A DNA stretch of 64,000 nucleotides from the NCBI RefSeq assembly GCF_001458315.1, contig NZ_CYRX01000024.1, positions 49,145-113,144 on the forward strand. The letters run 5' to 3'. The position numbers and the translations under genes are program-made. The DNA is from Thalassobacter stenotrophicus. Lineage in GTDB: Bacteria; Pseudomonadota; Alphaproteobacteria; Rhodobacterales; Rhodobacteraceae. This document shows, in pieces, positions 26,239-35,645 of this stretch. Under the pieces are notes generated by a model, which was not told the DNA's origin, made no database searches, and saw only the letters and a list, made by a program, of their open reading frames with translations. How positions within the stretch are numbered: the stretch's first letter is position 1; each line of letters begins with the position of its first letter.

Positions 26239-27914
26239 CCCTGTCATCCGTCGCCGCACAAGTCATGTGGAACCGCCTGATCTCAATCGTAGAAGAACAG
26301 GCCCAAGCGTTGGTGCGCACTGCCTTTTCGACCTCAGTCCGAGAGGCCGGGGATTTGTCGGCTGGCGTCTATGATGCGCAGGGCCGGATGCTGGCCCAAG
26401 CGGTCACGGGCACGCCGGGCCACGTCAACGCAATGGCCGATGCAGTCGCTCATTTCATTCGCTGCATCGGGCGCGATACCATGGCCGAGGGCGACGTCTA
26501 TATCACCAACGACCCGTGGGAGGGGACCGGCCACCTGCACGATTTCACCATGGTCACGCCCGTGTTTCATGGCGATAAATTGGTGAGCTTCTTCGCCTGT
26601 ACTGCTCATGTCGTCGATGTTGGCGGGCGCGGGTTTGGGGCCGATGCGCATAGCGTCTACGAAGAAGGTCTGCACATCCCCATCATGCGTTTTGCGGATC
26701 GCGGCACCGTGGACCAAACGCTTTTGCGGATCGTGCGCAGCAACGTGCGCGAACCCGATCAATTGGTGGGCGATCTTTATGCTTTGGCCAGTTGTAATCA
26801 GATCGGCGTGCAGCGTTTGAACGATATGATGGCAGAGTTCGCCCTGTCGGATTTGGCCGAAATCGCGGGCTTCATTCTAGACAACTCACGCACGGCGACC
26901 CTCGCGCGGATCGCGGCCCTGCCGCGCACCACCGCAACTGGTGAAATGACGGTCGATGGCTTCGACACGCCAATCACTTTGTGCGCCACGGTCACGGTCG
27001 AAGATCAGCGCATCATTACCGATTTCACGGGCACATCGGGCGTGGACCCAAAGGGGATCAACTGCCCCCTCGTCTACGCTAAGGCCTACGCATGTTATGC
27101 GCTTAAAGTCGCGATTGCGCCGGATATCCCCAACAACCACGCCTCACTAGAGCCGTTTGAAGTCACGGCCCCCGCAGACACAATCGTCAACGCAGTCCAT
27201 CCTGCGCCCGTCGCGTTGCGCCACATCGTCGGCCACTTCGTACCGGACGTGGTTTTCAACGCATTCGACCAGATCGTACCGGGCGTTGTGCCCGCCGAAG
27301 GGGCGGGATGTTTGTGCAATTTCCAGGTCTCCCTCCGGCCCGCACCGGGGGCGGCAGAGGCCCGCCGAGCGGAGGTGTTGACGTTCAACTCCGGCGGATC
27401 CGGCGCGCGGCCCGGCCTTGACGGCTTAAACGCGACCGCGTTCCCCTCGGGCGTGATGACCATGCCCGTTGAGGCAACCGAGCACGCAGGCCCGGTCATC
27501 ATCTGGCGCAAGGAATTGCGCCCCGGATCAGGCGGCGCAGGGGCTGCACGCGGCGGATTGGGCCAAGTGATGGAGGTCGGCGCCCTGCCGGGCCATGAAT
27601 TCGACCTGCAAGCCATGTTTGATCGCGGCGCCCACCCCGCGCGCGGACGACGCGGCGGGACGGACGGCGCGCCCACGGTCATCACCCGTGAAGACGGCAC
27701 GCCCATGCGTGTCAAAGGCAAACAGTTTGTGCCCGAAGGCGGGCGCGTGCAGATGGCCTTTCCCGGCGGGGGCGGATACGGACCCGCGTCCGACCGTCCG
27801 CTCAGTGCGATCCAACGCGACGTGGCTCGGGGCTATATCACGCCCGCAGATGCCCAGCGCGACTACGGCCTAACCCAAGCCCAGATCGACGCCGCAGAGG
27901 AGTTAGATCCATGA
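26235..27914 (+). CDS. hyuB: Hydantoinase/oxoprolinase subunit B (HyuB family)
   Basis: A 559-residue partner of the preceding subunit. Recognisable stretches are LVRTAFSTSVREAGDLSAGV, the GHVNAMADAV and NDPWEGTGHLHDF regions, and FTGTSGVDPKGINCPL. The A and B chains form the ATP-dependent hydrolase; whether the substrate is a hydantoin, 5-oxoproline or another lactam cannot be decided. It overlaps both neighbours by 4 bp (hyuA and the FAD oxidoreductase gene), indicating a coupled three-gene unit. Confidence 0.9.
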   Translation: MTLSSVAAQVMWNRLISIVEEQAQALVRTAFSTSVREAGDLSAGVYDAQGRMLAQAVTGTPGHVNAMADAVAHFIRCIGRDTMAEGDVYITNDPWEGTGHLHDFTMVTPVFHGDKLVSFFACTAHVVDVGGRGFGADAHSVYEEGLHIPIMRFADRGTVDQTLLRIVRSNVREPDQLVGDLYALASCNQIGVQRLNDMMAEFALSDLAEIAGFILDNSRTATLARIAALPRTTATGEMTVDGFDTPITLCATVTVEDQRIITDFTGTSGVDPKGINCPLVYAKAYACYALKVAIAPDIPNNHASLEPFEVTAPADTIVNAVHPAPVALRHIVGHFVPDVVFNAFDQIVPGVVPAEGAGCLCNFQVSLRPAPGAAEARRAEVLTFNSGGSGARPGLDGLNATAFPSGVMTMPVEATEHAGPVIIWRKELRPGSGGAGAARGGLGQVMEVGALPGHEFDLQAMFDRGAHPARGRRGGTDGAPTVITREDGTPMRVKGKQFVPEGGRVQMAFPGGGGYGPASDRPLSAIQRDVARGYITPADAQRDYGLTQAQIDAAEELDP

Positions 27915-29122
27915 GCCAAGCCACACAAAGCCCCGCGCATTTAAAATATGACGTCGTCATCATCGGCGGGGGCATCATGGGGGCATCCACCGCGTGGTTC
28001 CTGGCGGATGAGCCCGATTTTAACGGACGCGTTTTGGTGATTGAGCGGGACACGACCCTCGAATTTGCGTCGACCACGCACACCAATTCCTGCGTGCGGC
28101 AACAGTTCTCAACCGAGTTAAACGTGCGCATCAGCCAGTTCACAGCTGAATTCGTCCATTCACTACGGGACCGAATGGGCGGCGATGAACGCGTACCAGA
28201 GCTGCGCATTCAGTCATTTGGGTACATGTATCTTGCGGCCGATGAGGGCTTTGCCGACACCCTGCGCGCGAACCAAACGATACAACATGCGGCCGGTGCG
28301 GCCACCCAGCTTCTTACCCCCGATCAGATCAAAGCCGCCTACCCGTTCTACACCGTAGACGACATTGTCCTTGGCTCGATCAACACGGTGAACGAGGGCT
28401 ATTTCGACGGCAGCACCGTCAACACTTGGTGGCGACGGCAGGCGATTGAACGTGGCGTTGAGTGGCTCCAAAACGAGGTGGTCGCGATCACCCGCACAGG
28501 CGATCAGATCGAGAGTGTGACACTCGCCTCTGGAGAGGTCATCGCCTGCGGGCAATTGGTCAACGCATCGGGTCCGCGCGGAGCACGCACCGCAGCCATG
28601 GCCGGGCTGACGCTACCGATTGAGCCGCGCAAACGCTATTCATGGGTGATCAAGGCTGATCAACCGTTGGACCGCCCCCTGCCCCTGACAATCGATCCCT
28701 CCGGCGTGCATGTGCGCGAAAACGGTGGCGGAACCTATCAGGTCGGCGCCCACAGCGACATCGACCCTGCCGCCGATTTCGACGATTTCGCGATGGACCC
28801 GGATATCTGGATGGACAAAGTTTGGCCCGCCATCGCACACCGTATCCCTGCGTTTGAGGCCGTACGCATTCAGGCCGAATGGACCGGGCACTATGCCATG
28901 AACACCTTTGATCACAACGCCGTCCACGGACCGCACCCGGAGGTGCGCAATTTCCTGTTCATCAATGGGTTCTCAGGGCATGGGTTGCAACAGTCTCCGG
29001 CGATGGGCCGGGGGATGGCTGAGTGGATTACACATGGGGCCTACCAGACCTTGGACCTATCGGAGTTCGGCTACGACCGGCTCATGCACAATCGCCCAAT
29101 CCATGAACGCGCTGTGATCTAG
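27911..29122 (+). CDS. FAD-dependent oxidoreductase of the DAO/sarcosine oxidase family
   Basis: A 403-residue flavoprotein with the dinucleotide motif DVVIIGGGIMGASTAWFLAD at the N-terminus and a C-terminal NGFSGHGLQQSPAMGRGMAE typical of the DAO family (sarcosine oxidase and D-amino-acid oxidase-like). It is translationally coupled to hyuB. A likely scheme is that the hydrolase opens a cyclic amide to an N-substituted amino acid, which this enzyme oxidises; this is inference from context. Confidence 0.87.
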   Translation: MSQATQSPAHLKYDVVIIGGGIMGASTAWFLADEPDFNGRVLVIERDTTLEFASTTHTNSCVRQQFSTELNVRISQFTAEFVHSLRDRMGGDERVPELRIQSFGYMYLAADEGFADTLRANQTIQHAAGAATQLLTPDQIKAAYPFYTVDDIVLGSINTVNEGYFDGSTVNTWWRRQAIERGVEWLQNEVVAITRTGDQIESVTLASGEVIACGQLVNASGPRGARTAAMAGLTLPIEPRKRYSWVIKADQPLDRPLPLTIDPSGVHVRENGGGTYQVGAHSDIDPAADFDDFAMDPDIWMDKVWPAIAHRIPAFEAVRIQAEWTGHYAMNTFDHNAVHGPHPEVRNFLFINGFSGHGLQQSPAMGRGMAEWITHGAYQTLDLSEFGYDRLMHNRPIHERAVI

Positions 29123-29173
29123 GCCAAACCCCGAAGCGAGCTATGTTGTTGTCAGGACAAGAGGAATACCGGA

Positions 29174-30166
29174 ATGAAGACAATTACATTGGGCGCAAGC
29201 GGCCCACAGGTTTCGCAATTTGGCATAGGGGCGATGTCGTTTGCGGGCATCTATGGTGACGCCACTTTCGCAGAAAGCCACGCCGTGTTGGACGCGTGCC
29301 GCGCGGCGGGGGCCACGCATATCGACACTTCCAATGTCTATGGCATGGGCCGCTCCGAGGAGATCATCGGTGACTGGTTCAAGCAGCGCCCCGGCGCACG
29401 AGCCGATATGGTGCTGGCGACCAAAGCAGGCATCGCGCGCGGTAATGAACGCCCGCGTAACAATGACCCCGACTACCTTGAGGCCTGCTTGGATGAGAGC
29501 CTCACCCGGCTGGGCGTTGACCATGTGGATCTGTTCTATATCCACCGCTACGACGCCGCCCACAGCCCCGAAGACGTGGCAGGCACGCTTAAGCGTTTGA
29601 TTGATGCAGGCAAAACACGGGCCGTTGGATTTTCGGAGATTGCGCCCAGCACGTTACGCCGGGCGTGGACGGAATGCCCTATCGCGGCCGTGCAATCCGA
29701 ATACTCGCTTTCGACGCGCGCGCCCGAACTGGGGCTGAGCCAAGCCTGCGCCGAATTGGGCACCACCTTGGTCGCATTCTCGCCCGTGGGGCGTAGCTTT
29801 TTGACAGACGCCCCATTCAGCCATGCCCGCGCGCAATCCCATGCGTTTTTGGCCAACAACCCACGCTTTATGGAACCGAACTACAGCGCCAATATCACCG
29901 CCACGGATCGTTTCCGCCGCTTGGCTGCGGACATGGAGCTTCCCGCGGCGGCGCTTGCGATTGCGTGGGTCATCTCGCGCGGCGAGCATGTGCTGCCCAT
30001 CCCCGGCACGAAAAACACCGCCCATCTGGCCGAACTGTTGCGCGGGACTGAGGTTACGCTCACGGCTGAGGATTTGGACCGAATTGAAGCCGTACTGCCC
30101 GTCGGCTGGGCTCACGGGGACCGATACTCTGACGTGCAATGGCAGGGGCCAGAACGCTTTAGCTAG
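29174..30166 (+). CDS. Aldo/keto reductase
   Basis: A 330-residue TIM-barrel NADPH-dependent reductase. The catalytic Asp-Tyr-Lys-His set is visible: HIDTSNVYGMGRSEE (Asp, Tyr), LATKAGI (Lys) and DLFYIHRYD (His). The C-terminal cofactor loop is IPGTKNTAHLAELL. It follows the FAD oxidoreductase by 51 bp on the same strand and is probably in the same transcript. Its stop overlaps the stop of the convergent phosphatase-family gene by 4 bp. Confidence 0.9.
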   Translation: MKTITLGASGPQVSQFGIGAMSFAGIYGDATFAESHAVLDACRAAGATHIDTSNVYGMGRSEEIIGDWFKQRPGARADMVLATKAGIARGNERPRNNDPDYLEACLDESLTRLGVDHVDLFYIHRYDAAHSPEDVAGTLKRLIDAGKTRAVGFSEIAPSTLRRAWTECPIAAVQSEYSLSTRAPELGLSQACAELGTTLVAFSPVGRSFLTDAPFSHARAQSHAFLANNPRFMEPNYSANITATDRFRRLAADMELPAAALAIAWVISRGEHVLPIPGTKNTAHLAELLRGTEVTLTAEDLDRIEAVLPVGWAHGDRYSDVQWQGPERFS

Positions 30167-31071
30167 GGCGCAAAATCAACAACGACGGGGTAGTGGTCCG
30201 TAGGCCATTCCCCGTCGAACTTTTGGCGCAGTACAACAGGTGCGCCAAGGGGCTGAACGGGCCCTGCATACCCAATGTGATCAATCGCCCCAAACAAGTT
30301 GAGGCCGCGATTGAAGTGAAACGTTGCCCCTTTGACGGGCGTAAATGTGACGCCCACGTCCTCCATGATCGCCAGCTTGCGCGCACCCAATCGCGCATTC
30401 ATATCGCCGATGACAAACAGGGTTTCTCCGGCCTCGATCCAAGGCTTGATCCGTTCCGCGATCAACTCGGCTGATTGCAACCGATTGGATCGGCTACTGA
30501 AATCCGTATGGACATTCACCACACGAAACACCCGATCAGACCGCATATCCCGGAATTCGGCCCATGACGCAAAAGCAGGGTACGAGCCGTTGAACGTACG
30601 GGCGTAAAGGACATCCGGTGTCTCAGAGAAAAAGAACCACCCCTGCCCCAGCATTTGCAAGCGATCTCTGCGATAGAGGATGGGCTGGGTGGAGGGGAAT
30701 TCGCGCGGGTCCCCCGCGGCTGCGGCCCCGTAGTTGAGGTTGTTGGTCAGCAGCCAATCCAACGCGAGGTTGTCGAGACTGATGGCGCCGCCCGCAAAGC
30801 TCTCCATTTCTTGGAAGCCGATCACGTCAGCCTCAAGCGCCTTGAAAGCCGTATCCAACGGACCCTTGCGCCGTTCCCAATCGGCCATCGACCATGGTCC
30901 CTCAGCGCGGGGCACAACGATGTAGTGCACATTATAAGTTGCCATGCGCAGCGCCTCAGGCGATGCGGGCGGCAACGCAGGCATCCCGGAATTGCGCAAA
31001 ATCTGGGTGCAGCCGATGACGAAAACGCCCAGCGTCAAGATGAGTAGCGATTTGAGGATACGGCGCAGCAT
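30163..31071 (-). CDS. Endonuclease/exonuclease/phosphatase-family lipoprotein
   Basis: A 302-residue protein. The N-terminus is a lipoprotein signal (LLILTLGVFVIGC). The EEP fold follows: ATYNVHYI, DVIGFQEMES (metal-binding Glu), VVNVHTDFSSRSNRLQSAEL, VIGDMNARLG (Asp-Met-Asn) and the final TDHYPVVVDF (Asp-His). All catalytic motifs are intact. The family includes nucleases, phosphodiesterases and sphingomyelinases; an exported, membrane-anchored form suggests phosphate ester scavenging, but this is inferred. Confidence 0.87.
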   Translation of the reverse strand: MLRRILKSLLILTLGVFVIGCTQILRNSGMPALPPASPEALRMATYNVHYIVVPRAEGPWSMADWERRKGPLDTAFKALEADVIGFQEMESFAGGAISLDNLALDWLLTNNLNYGAAAAGDPREFPSTQPILYRRDRLQMLGQGWFFFSETPDVLYARTFNGSYPAFASWAEFRDMRSDRVFRVVNVHTDFSSRSNRLQSAELIAERIKPWIEAGETLFVIGDMNARLGARKLAIMEDVGVTFTPVKGATFHFNRGLNLFGAIDHIGYAGPVQPLGAPVVLRQKFDGEWPTDHYPVVVDFAP

Positions 31072-31186
31072 CCACCAAACGTGGGGCGGTCTGCGCAGAA
31101 AACCAGCACCACACCGTTAATTGTGACTTCGCGCAACGCTTAGCCCATGCAAAGCTAGCTGTGTCATTTGTTCCGGAGGTGTTTTC

Positions 31187-32980
31187 ATGAAACGTACTGT
31201 TTTAGGCGCGGCAATGTGGGCCGTCTTTTGTGGACCCGTCATCGCGCAACAGGCGGCCGACGCCGTCGCACCAGAGCCCGCAAGCGCGCCATTGGCGTTC
31301 GAAGCCATCTCACCGGAACTACGCCCCGCATTTGACGCCAAAGCCAAGGGCGCGCCCGTCACAGCCCAAGACTGGATGGTCGCCGCTGCCAACCCTTGGG
31401 CCGTTCAGGCAGGTGCGCGCGTCTTGTCCGCAGGTGGAACCGCTGCGGATGCGATGGTCGCGGTACAAGCCGTTTTGGGTCTGGTCGAGCCGCAATCCTC
31501 AGGCCTAGGAGGCGGCGCGTTTTTGGTCTGGTATGATGCGGCATCGGGCGCGATCACCACGTTGGATGCGCGCGAAACTGCACCTTTGGCGGCCAACCCG
31601 CGGCTGTTTCAGGACGAAAACGGCGAGCCGCTCAAATTCTTTGACGCCGTCGTGGGCGGGTTGTCCGTCGGCACGCCTGGCACGCCAAGGCTGCTTGAGG
31701 ACGCGCATCGCCGCTGGGGCCGCGCCAACTGGGCCGGGCTGTTTGACGATGCAATCACCTTGGCGGAGGATGGCTTTCCCGTTTCACCCCGGCTGGCCGG
31801 CTTGGTCGAACGCGACGCGGACAGGTTGCAACGTTTCGCACCGACTGCTGCGTATTTCTTCCCTGATGGCGTAGGGCTTGCGGCTGGCGACACCCTAATG
31901 AACCTCGACTACGCGGACACCTTGCGCGCGTTGGCAGACCATGGCGCGGACGCGTTCTATTCGGGTCCCATCGCACAGGATATCGTCACGACAGTGCGTA
32001 CGGCACCCGGTAACCCTGGGGTGCTAAGCACCGATGACCTAGAGCTTTATCAAGTGATTGAACGCAACGCAGTTTGTGCCGAATATCGCGCGCACGAGGT
32101 ATGCGGCATGGGGCCACCGTCCTCAGGTGGGCTGACCGTCGGGCAGATCCTTGGAATGCTTGACGGCTTTGATCTGACAGCCCTCGGCCTCACATCGCCC
32201 GAGGCATGGCGTCTGATCGGCGATGCCTCGCGTCTCGCGTTTGCAGACCGCGGCCGCTACATGGCCGATAGCGATTTTGTGCCCGTCCCCGCGCGCGGCC
32301 TGATCGCACCAGAGTATCTGGCAGAGCGGCGAAAGTTTCTCGAAGGCGATGATGCGCTGCCAGAGGTAGCCCCCGGCGCACCCAGCTTTGATCATGCCAG
32401 TTTGATCTGGGCCGATGACGAAAGCCTTGAGCTACCCTCGACCTCACACATCTCAATCGTGGACGCGTACGGCAACGCATTGTCGATGACGACGACCATC
32501 GAAAACGGCTTTGGCTCGCGCCTGTTTGTGCGCGGCTTCCTTTTGAACAATGAGCTGACAGATTTCTCATTCCGCACGCATCGCGATGGGGTGCCGATTG
32601 CAAACGCGCTGGCGCCGGGCAAGCGGCCTCGGTCATCAATGGCACCGACGATTGTTCTAAGAGACGGGGCGCCCGTGTTGGTAACGGGCAGTCCGGGGGG
32701 CTCTCGGATCATCGGATACGTGGCCAAGTCGATTATCGCCCATCTGGATTGGGGTATGGATGTGCAACAGGCCACCGCTTTGCCGCACCTTGTGAACCGC
32801 TTTGGTACTTATGACCTCGAAGAAGGCACCAGCGCCGAGGCTATGGGCGGCCCCCTAACCGAACTGGGGTATGAGGTTAATGCGCGCGCCCTGACATCTG
32901 GGCTGCACATGATTGCTATTGGCAACGGCATCACTGGCGGGGCTGACCCGCGCCGCGAAGGGATTGCGTACGGCCGTTAG
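31187..32980 (+). CDS. ggt: Gamma-glutamyltransferase
   Basis: A 597-residue Ntn-hydrolase precursor with a signal peptide (VLGAAMWAVFCGPVIAQQA). The large-subunit features AGGTAADAMVAVQAVLGLVEPQSSGLGGGAF are followed by the autoprocessing site around PSTSHISIVD, where the small subunit begins with a nucleophilic Thr/Ser. GSPGGSRIIGYVAKSI completes the oxyanion region. It acts in the periplasm on glutathione and other gamma-glutamyl compounds. GGAGGTG precedes the ATG. The nearby hyuAB genes may process its 5-oxoproline-type products, but that is a guess. Confidence 0.95.
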   Translation: MKRTVLGAAMWAVFCGPVIAQQAADAVAPEPASAPLAFEAISPELRPAFDAKAKGAPVTAQDWMVAAANPWAVQAGARVLSAGGTAADAMVAVQAVLGLVEPQSSGLGGGAFLVWYDAASGAITTLDARETAPLAANPRLFQDENGEPLKFFDAVVGGLSVGTPGTPRLLEDAHRRWGRANWAGLFDDAITLAEDGFPVSPRLAGLVERDADRLQRFAPTAAYFFPDGVGLAAGDTLMNLDYADTLRALADHGADAFYSGPIAQDIVTTVRTAPGNPGVLSTDDLELYQVIERNAVCAEYRAHEVCGMGPPSSGGLTVGQILGMLDGFDLTALGLTSPEAWRLIGDASRLAFADRGRYMADSDFVPVPARGLIAPEYLAERRKFLEGDDALPEVAPGAPSFDHASLIWADDESLELPSTSHISIVDAYGNALSMTTTIENGFGSRLFVRGFLLNNELTDFSFRTHRDGVPIANALAPGKRPRSSMAPTIVLRDGAPVLVTGSPGGSRIIGYVAKSIIAHLDWGMDVQQATALPHLVNRFGTYDLEEGTSAEAMGGPLTELGYEVNARALTSGLHMIAIGNGITGGADPRREGIAYGR

Positions 32981-32986
32981 ACAGCC

Positions 32987-33871
32987 TCAGGCGTCGTCAG
33001 AGGACCGACGGTGCAAGGCTGGCATGGCGTAAGGCACCCGGGCTTTGTACGCCGCGAACCGGTCCCCATATCGGGCGGTGAACCGACGCTCCTTTAGGAT
33101 GGGCGCGCCGAGGCAATAGGCCGTCAGCACTATCGCCACCGCAAGCTGGTCCGGCGTCCAAACAGGCACGGTCCACAGCGTCAACGCAAAGGCCACATAG
33201 ATTGGCTGACGGATCACCCGAAACATCCCGCCCGTTGGCATGTCTGGGAAAACTGGCTTGATCTTGGCCATCAAAGACATCCACCCCAACGCGCCCGATT
33301 GCACCTCAGCGCCTGCGTCATAGCTGGCCTTGATCAAAAGCAACCATGCGCTGGTGTAGAGGCTGCACATCAACCAGAAAACGCCCCCCTCAGCCCGCCA
33401 CCAGACCACGCCACTGGGCGTCCAGAGCGCGAACAAGAGCAACAATTGGCTGGACGCAACAATCGCGTAAGTGGTTGTCATCAAAGTGGACGCATGCTCG
33501 CGAGGGGCCAACCTTAACAGCCACTTACCGCCGCGCGTGGTCAACAAAATGGAATGCGCGAGCGGGAATTGAATCAGCAAAAGCGCGTTGACCAAATACG
33601 ACAAGGGCGCGGGCACGGTCCCTAAGCTTTCACTCATCCCAAAGAACATCGCAGCGATCATCGCGACAACAGCCAGCCCAAAGATCGCGTGGCATACCGC
33701 GCCAAATGCGAGCGCAACGGCGATGCGGCGCAGCCCCCTTGGCGGTCGCAGCGCGCCAGAGATCAATCGCAAAAGACGCATAATCGGGTTGGGTTCGGGT
33801 TCGATCATGTACGCAGAGCTAGGCGACATGGGCGGGATTTCAAAGGCAGCCTGACTATTACCGCCGCTCAC
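32987..33871 (-). CDS. Membrane methyltransferase-like protein (ICMT/NnrU superfamily)
   Basis: Up to 294 residues with six to seven hydrophobic segments. The C-terminal part MFRVIRQPIYVAFALTLW, then ILKERRFTARYGDRFAAYKARVPY, is the conserved cofactor-binding end of isoprenylcysteine-carboxymethyltransferase-like membrane enzymes and the related NnrU group. Several Met codons near the N-terminus make the start uncertain; the one at 33871 overlaps the preceding small gene by 14 bp. Substrate unknown. Confidence 0.75.
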   Translation of the reverse strand: MSGGNSQAAFEIPPMSPSSAYMIEPEPNPIMRLLRLISGALRPPRGLRRIAVALAFGAVCHAIFGLAVVAMIAAMFFGMSESLGTVPAPLSYLVNALLLIQFPLAHSILLTTRGGKWLLRLAPREHASTLMTTTYAIVASSQLLLLFALWTPSGVVWWRAEGGVFWLMCSLYTSAWLLLIKASYDAGAEVQSGALGWMSLMAKIKPVFPDMPTGGMFRVIRQPIYVAFALTLWTVPVWTPDQLAVAIVLTAYCLGAPILKERRFTARYGDRFAAYKARVPYAMPALHRRSSDDA

Positions 33872-34022
33872 CCTGATCTGATTGATCCAAAACGTATTGC
33901 CCGGTCTTTTGATCCAGCGTCAGTCGGACACCCTGACGGGGGCGCGCAGCCTTGGTGGCTACAATGACAGCCACAAGTAAAAACACCACAAAGGCCAATG
34001 CAATGGTGAGAATGACCTCCAT
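33858..34022 (-). CDS. Small single-helix membrane protein (54 aa)
   Basis: The ATG at 34022 is preceded by GGGAG at good distance. The product has one transmembrane helix (ILTIALAFVVFLLVAVIVA) and a basic, soluble tail (RLTLDQKTGQYVLDQ). The end overlaps the start of the membrane methyltransferase-like gene, suggesting a two-gene operon. No family is recognised. Confidence 0.6.
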   Translation of the reverse strand: MEVILTIALAFVVFLLVAVIVATKAARPRQGVRLTLDQKTGQYVLDQSDQGERR

Positions 34023-34173
34023 GTTTTGCTCCCTTGCCCTCAGATGCCTCGAAATGCTTGATATCTTTACGGTAGGCCCCCGGGGCCAGATTTCACAGAC
34101 TTTTCGCCCCAGCCAACGGCTGCATGTGCGCAACAACCGCTATGACTTTGAAATTTATCGAGCCTTCACCCAA

Positions 34174-34190
34174 TTTAGAATAATTCTAAA
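34174..34190. promoter_or_regulatory. Irr-type iron control element (ICE box) upstream of dps
   Basis: A perfect palindrome TTTAGAA-TAA-TTCTAAA, about 100 bp before the dps ATG. TTTAGAA-N3-TTCTAAA is the known consensus of the iron control element bound by Irr in alphaproteobacteria, which represses iron storage and iron-using genes under iron limitation. Its presence before a ferritin-like gene fits that role. Confidence 0.75.
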
Positions 34191-34290
34191 AATGTCTTGG
34201 AATGGCACATAACATCCCTATATCCAAAAGCATGGAACGGCCAAAACACATTCAAAAACGCACAAATTTACCCCAAAACAGGAGAAAATC

Positions 34291-34761
34291 ATGACGCAGA
34301 CAGCGGCAACTCTGACGACAAACGCGCAAGCAGAGATCGTGAATGGCCTGAACCAATGTGTGGCAGAAACGGCTGTCACCACAATGCTCGCACAGAATTT
34401 CCACTGGAACGTGACCGGCATGGCCTTTGGCCCCCTGCACGACCTGTTTCAGCAAATCTACGAAGACCATTTCGTAGCGCAAGATGACCTCGCGGAGCGT
34501 GCCAAGGCCCTGCACGGTCACGCTGAAGGCACCCTCGGGGGCATGCTGAAACGCTCAAAGGTGACTGAGGTTGAGGGTGTTCCAGCTGCCGAAGATATGA
34601 TCCGCCTGATGATGGAGGCACAGAACACTGTCGCCTCAAGCCTTGCGGAAACCGGCAGTCTAGCCGCAGATCACGGTGACACGCTGACCGAAGATTTGTG
34701 CATCGCACGCGGTCAGACCCACGAGAAATTCGCGTGGCTGCTGCGCGCGCATATCAGTTGA
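34291..34761 (+). CDS. dps: Dps-family ferritin-like DNA protection protein
   Basis: A 156-residue four-helix protein. Ferroxidase residues are in NFHWNVTGMAFGPLHDLFQQIYEDHF (His, Asp and Glu ligands from two subunits), the Dps signature. Twelve subunits form a shell that stores iron and consumes hydrogen peroxide. AGGAGA precedes the start. An ICE box upstream indicates iron control, and a strong hairpin terminator follows 5 bp after the stop. Confidence 0.93.
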   Translation: MTQTAATLTTNAQAEIVNGLNQCVAETAVTTMLAQNFHWNVTGMAFGPLHDLFQQIYEDHFVAQDDLAERAKALHGHAEGTLGGMLKRSKVTEVEGVPAAEDMIRLMMEAQNTVASSLAETGSLAADHGDTLTEDLCIARGQTHEKFAWLLRAHIS

Positions 34762-34766
34762 TAGCA

Positions 34767-34805
34767 AAAATGTTACGGGCTGATGGTTTCAGCCCGTAAC
34801 ATTTT
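34767..34805. terminator. Bidirectional intrinsic terminator between dps and the CoxM-type gene
   Basis: A perfect 17-bp stem (AAAATGTTACGGGCTGA paired with its complement) and a 5-base loop. The A-rich left flank and T-rich right end give U tracts in both directions. It lies between dps on the plus strand and the convergent molybdenum-hydroxylase-type pair, so it can end both transcripts. Confidence 0.9.
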
Positions 34806-34819
34806 CCGACACCCAGGCC

Positions 34820-35617
34820 TTAGCCCGCAGCAATCACCGCGCGCTTTGCCATGACCTTGATCAGCTGGGCCCTGTATGCGGCGGAACCGTGCAAATCGCT
34901 CATGAGTTCTTCTTCCGACACATCAACGCCATCAACAGCAGCTGATGTGAAGCGAGCTGCAAGTGCGGCCTCTAGCCCCTTGTGGCAAAAGACCCCGTCT
35001 TCGCCCGCGCCCGTGACAGCCACACGCACATCGCCGTCCAAAACGGCGACGAAAACCCCTACCATCGCGTAGCGCGACGCAGGATTCGGAAATTTTGCAT
35101 AGGCCGCCTTTTCAGGGATCGGGAACCGCACGGAGGTGATAATCTCGTCCTCATCCAGATCGGTTGCGAACATACCGGCAAAGAACGCATCGGCATCGAC
35201 CTCGCGACGATCTGTGATGATCGTCGCGTTCAACGCAAGTGCCGCCGCCGGATAGCAAGCGGACGGATCATTGTTGGCTAATGAGCCACCAATCGTGCCC
35301 ATGGCGCGCACGGCAGGATCGCCAATGCCGGCCGCAAGCCTCGCAAGCGCAGGAATATGCGTCCGGACATCCGTGTGTAGTGCCACATCTGCGTGGCGCG
35401 TCGCGGCCCCAACAACCAGCGCGTCGCCTTTGATGCAAACGCCCTGCAACTCAGCCAAGGCACGGATATCGATCAGGTCACTTGGCGCGGCAAGGTGTTG
35501 TTTCATTGTGGGCACAAGCGTCTGACCACCCGCAATTACTTTGCCATCTTCCGCATCACCCAAAATCGCGACCGCGTCCGCGACAGAGGTCGCTTTGTGG
35601 TATTTCAACTCATACAT
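34820..35617 (-). CDS. CO/xanthine dehydrogenase-family FAD-binding (medium) subunit
   Basis: A 265-residue CoxM/CutM-type flavoprotein. FAD-binding motifs AGGQTLVPTMK and TIGGSLANNDPSACYPAA are both intact. In these enzymes the subunit passes electrons from the iron-sulfur protein to quinone, NAD or O2. The start at 35617 (MYELKYHK) has AAGGA upstream. It directly follows the 2Fe-2S subunit gene, but the catalytic molybdenum-bearing large subunit is absent; the next element is a terminator. It may partner a CoxL-type protein encoded elsewhere. Confidence 0.9.
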   Translation of the reverse strand: MYELKYHKATSVADAVAILGDAEDGKVIAGGQTLVPTMKQHLAAPSDLIDIRALAELQGVCIKGDALVVGAATRHADVALHTDVRTHIPALARLAAGIGDPAVRAMGTIGGSLANNDPSACYPAAALALNATIITDRREVDADAFFAGMFATDLDEDEIITSVRFPIPEKAAYAKFPNPASRYAMVGVFVAVLDGDVRVAVTGAGEDGVFCHKGLEAALAARFTSAAVDGVDVSEEELMSDLHGSAAYRAQLIKVMAKRAVIAAG

Positions 35618-35645
35618 CGACGTATCCTTTCTCAGCCGAACCCAT

